Positions 63,821 through 64,000 of a stretch of DNA of 64,000 nt are shown here, in pieces. Where the stretch lies: positions 56,951-120,950 of the forward strand of contig NZ_VTPS01000007.1 of assembly GCF_008274215.1 (NCBI RefSeq), in the 5' to 3' direction. Source of the stretch: Calorimonas adulescens. GTDB lineage: Bacteria; Bacillota; Thermoanaerobacteria; Thermoanaerobacterales; UBA4877. How positions within the stretch are numbered: position 1 is the first letter of the stretch; each line of letters starts with the position of its first letter. The position numbers and the translations under genes were made by a program. The notes under the pieces were generated by a model. That model saw only the letters and a list, made by a program, of their open reading frames with translations, searched no databases and was not told the DNA's origin.

Positions 63821-63967
63821 GTCTGGCAGCGACCTACTCTCCCCTTGCGAGTACCATCGGCGCTGGAGGGCTTAACTGTCACCCCAAAAAGCAAGCTTCT
63901 TGGGGGACCCCGAAGGACTGTGTTCGGAATGGGAACAGGTGTTTCCCCTCCGCTATGGCCACCAGAC
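63821..63967 (-). rRNA. rrf: 5S rRNA with an internal expansion
   Basis: 147 nt instead of about 117. The 5' GTCTGGTGGCC pairs with the 3' CCAGAC; the conserved CATTCCGAACAC, AGTTAAGCCCTCCAGCGCCGATGGTAC and GAGAGTAGG segments are intact. Between CCGAACAC and AGTTAAG, where most 5S rRNAs have only a few bases, about 30 extra nt form a hairpin CCCCAAGAAG / CTTTTTGGGG with loop CTTG (one G-U). The rRNA operon continues beyond the window. Confidence 0.93.
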
Positions 63968-64000
63968 CAAATTTCGGACGGTTGTTTTTACTTTGCCTCT

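Overview
The window is a 64 kb stretch of a low-GC Firmicute, most likely an anaerobic and possibly thermophilic member of the Clostridia. Evidence: class III (oxygen-independent) ribonucleotide reductase with its activase, a rubredoxin-type protein, a T-box-controlled pheST operon, MutS2 and ZapA, Gram-positive lipobox and AGGAGG ribosome binding sites, and many purine and amide catabolic genes. The species is not identified. Nearly all genes lie on the minus strand, in tight operons with 1-14 nt overlaps.

Layout. 1-560: 5' part of tyrS. 663-19367: housekeeping and stress genes (rubredoxin-like protein, PBP1A on the plus strand, DUF523, mutS2-zapA, T-box-pheS-pheT, an ArsR/permease/thioredoxin metalloid-type module, nrdD-nrdG, uppP, 5-formyl-THF cyclo-ligase, DUF155, an M20 amidohydrolase). 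19444-27183: a nine-gene operon of poorly characterised catabolic families (two Asp/Glu/hydantoin racemase-like proteins, an M29-like protein, an OPT transporter, DUF917, DUF1177, AroM, a nitroreductase and a small protein), preceded by a PucR regulator, adenine deaminase and an NCS2 purine permease. 32944-34066: decayed coding DNA. 34067-38666: glyA, yqeC, a small unknown gene and an Old-Yellow-Enzyme-type oxidoreductase divergent from a TetR gene. 40019-49579: a complete disaccharide locus (ABC importer, YesM/YesN two-component system, beta-phosphoglucomutase, GH65 phosphorylase).

49600-63000 is accessory DNA: a strongly structured pseudoknotted RNA candidate, two fragments of one ISLre2-type insertion sequence, a frameshifted and truncated dehydrogenase, LuxR-type HTH scraps, a BNR-repeat scrap, several secreted proteins of unknown role, an Fe-S/FAD oxidoreductase pair divergent from a second TetR gene, and a SatD-DUF3307 pair. 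63000-64000 is the distal end of a minus-strand rRNA operon: 5S rRNA with an internal expansion, then tRNA-Met, tRNA-Asp, tRNA-Phe and tRNA-Thr, a terminator, and directly behind it the 5' part of a group IIC intron.

Main observations: a non-palindromic 9-mer, GGCCWGGCC, occurs at least 18 times with both orientations equal; a probable new or uncharacterised structured RNA lies at 49649-49831; the 5S rRNA carries an expansion; and the DUF917/DUF1177/AroM/OPT operon looks like an undescribed amide or peptide degradation pathway.
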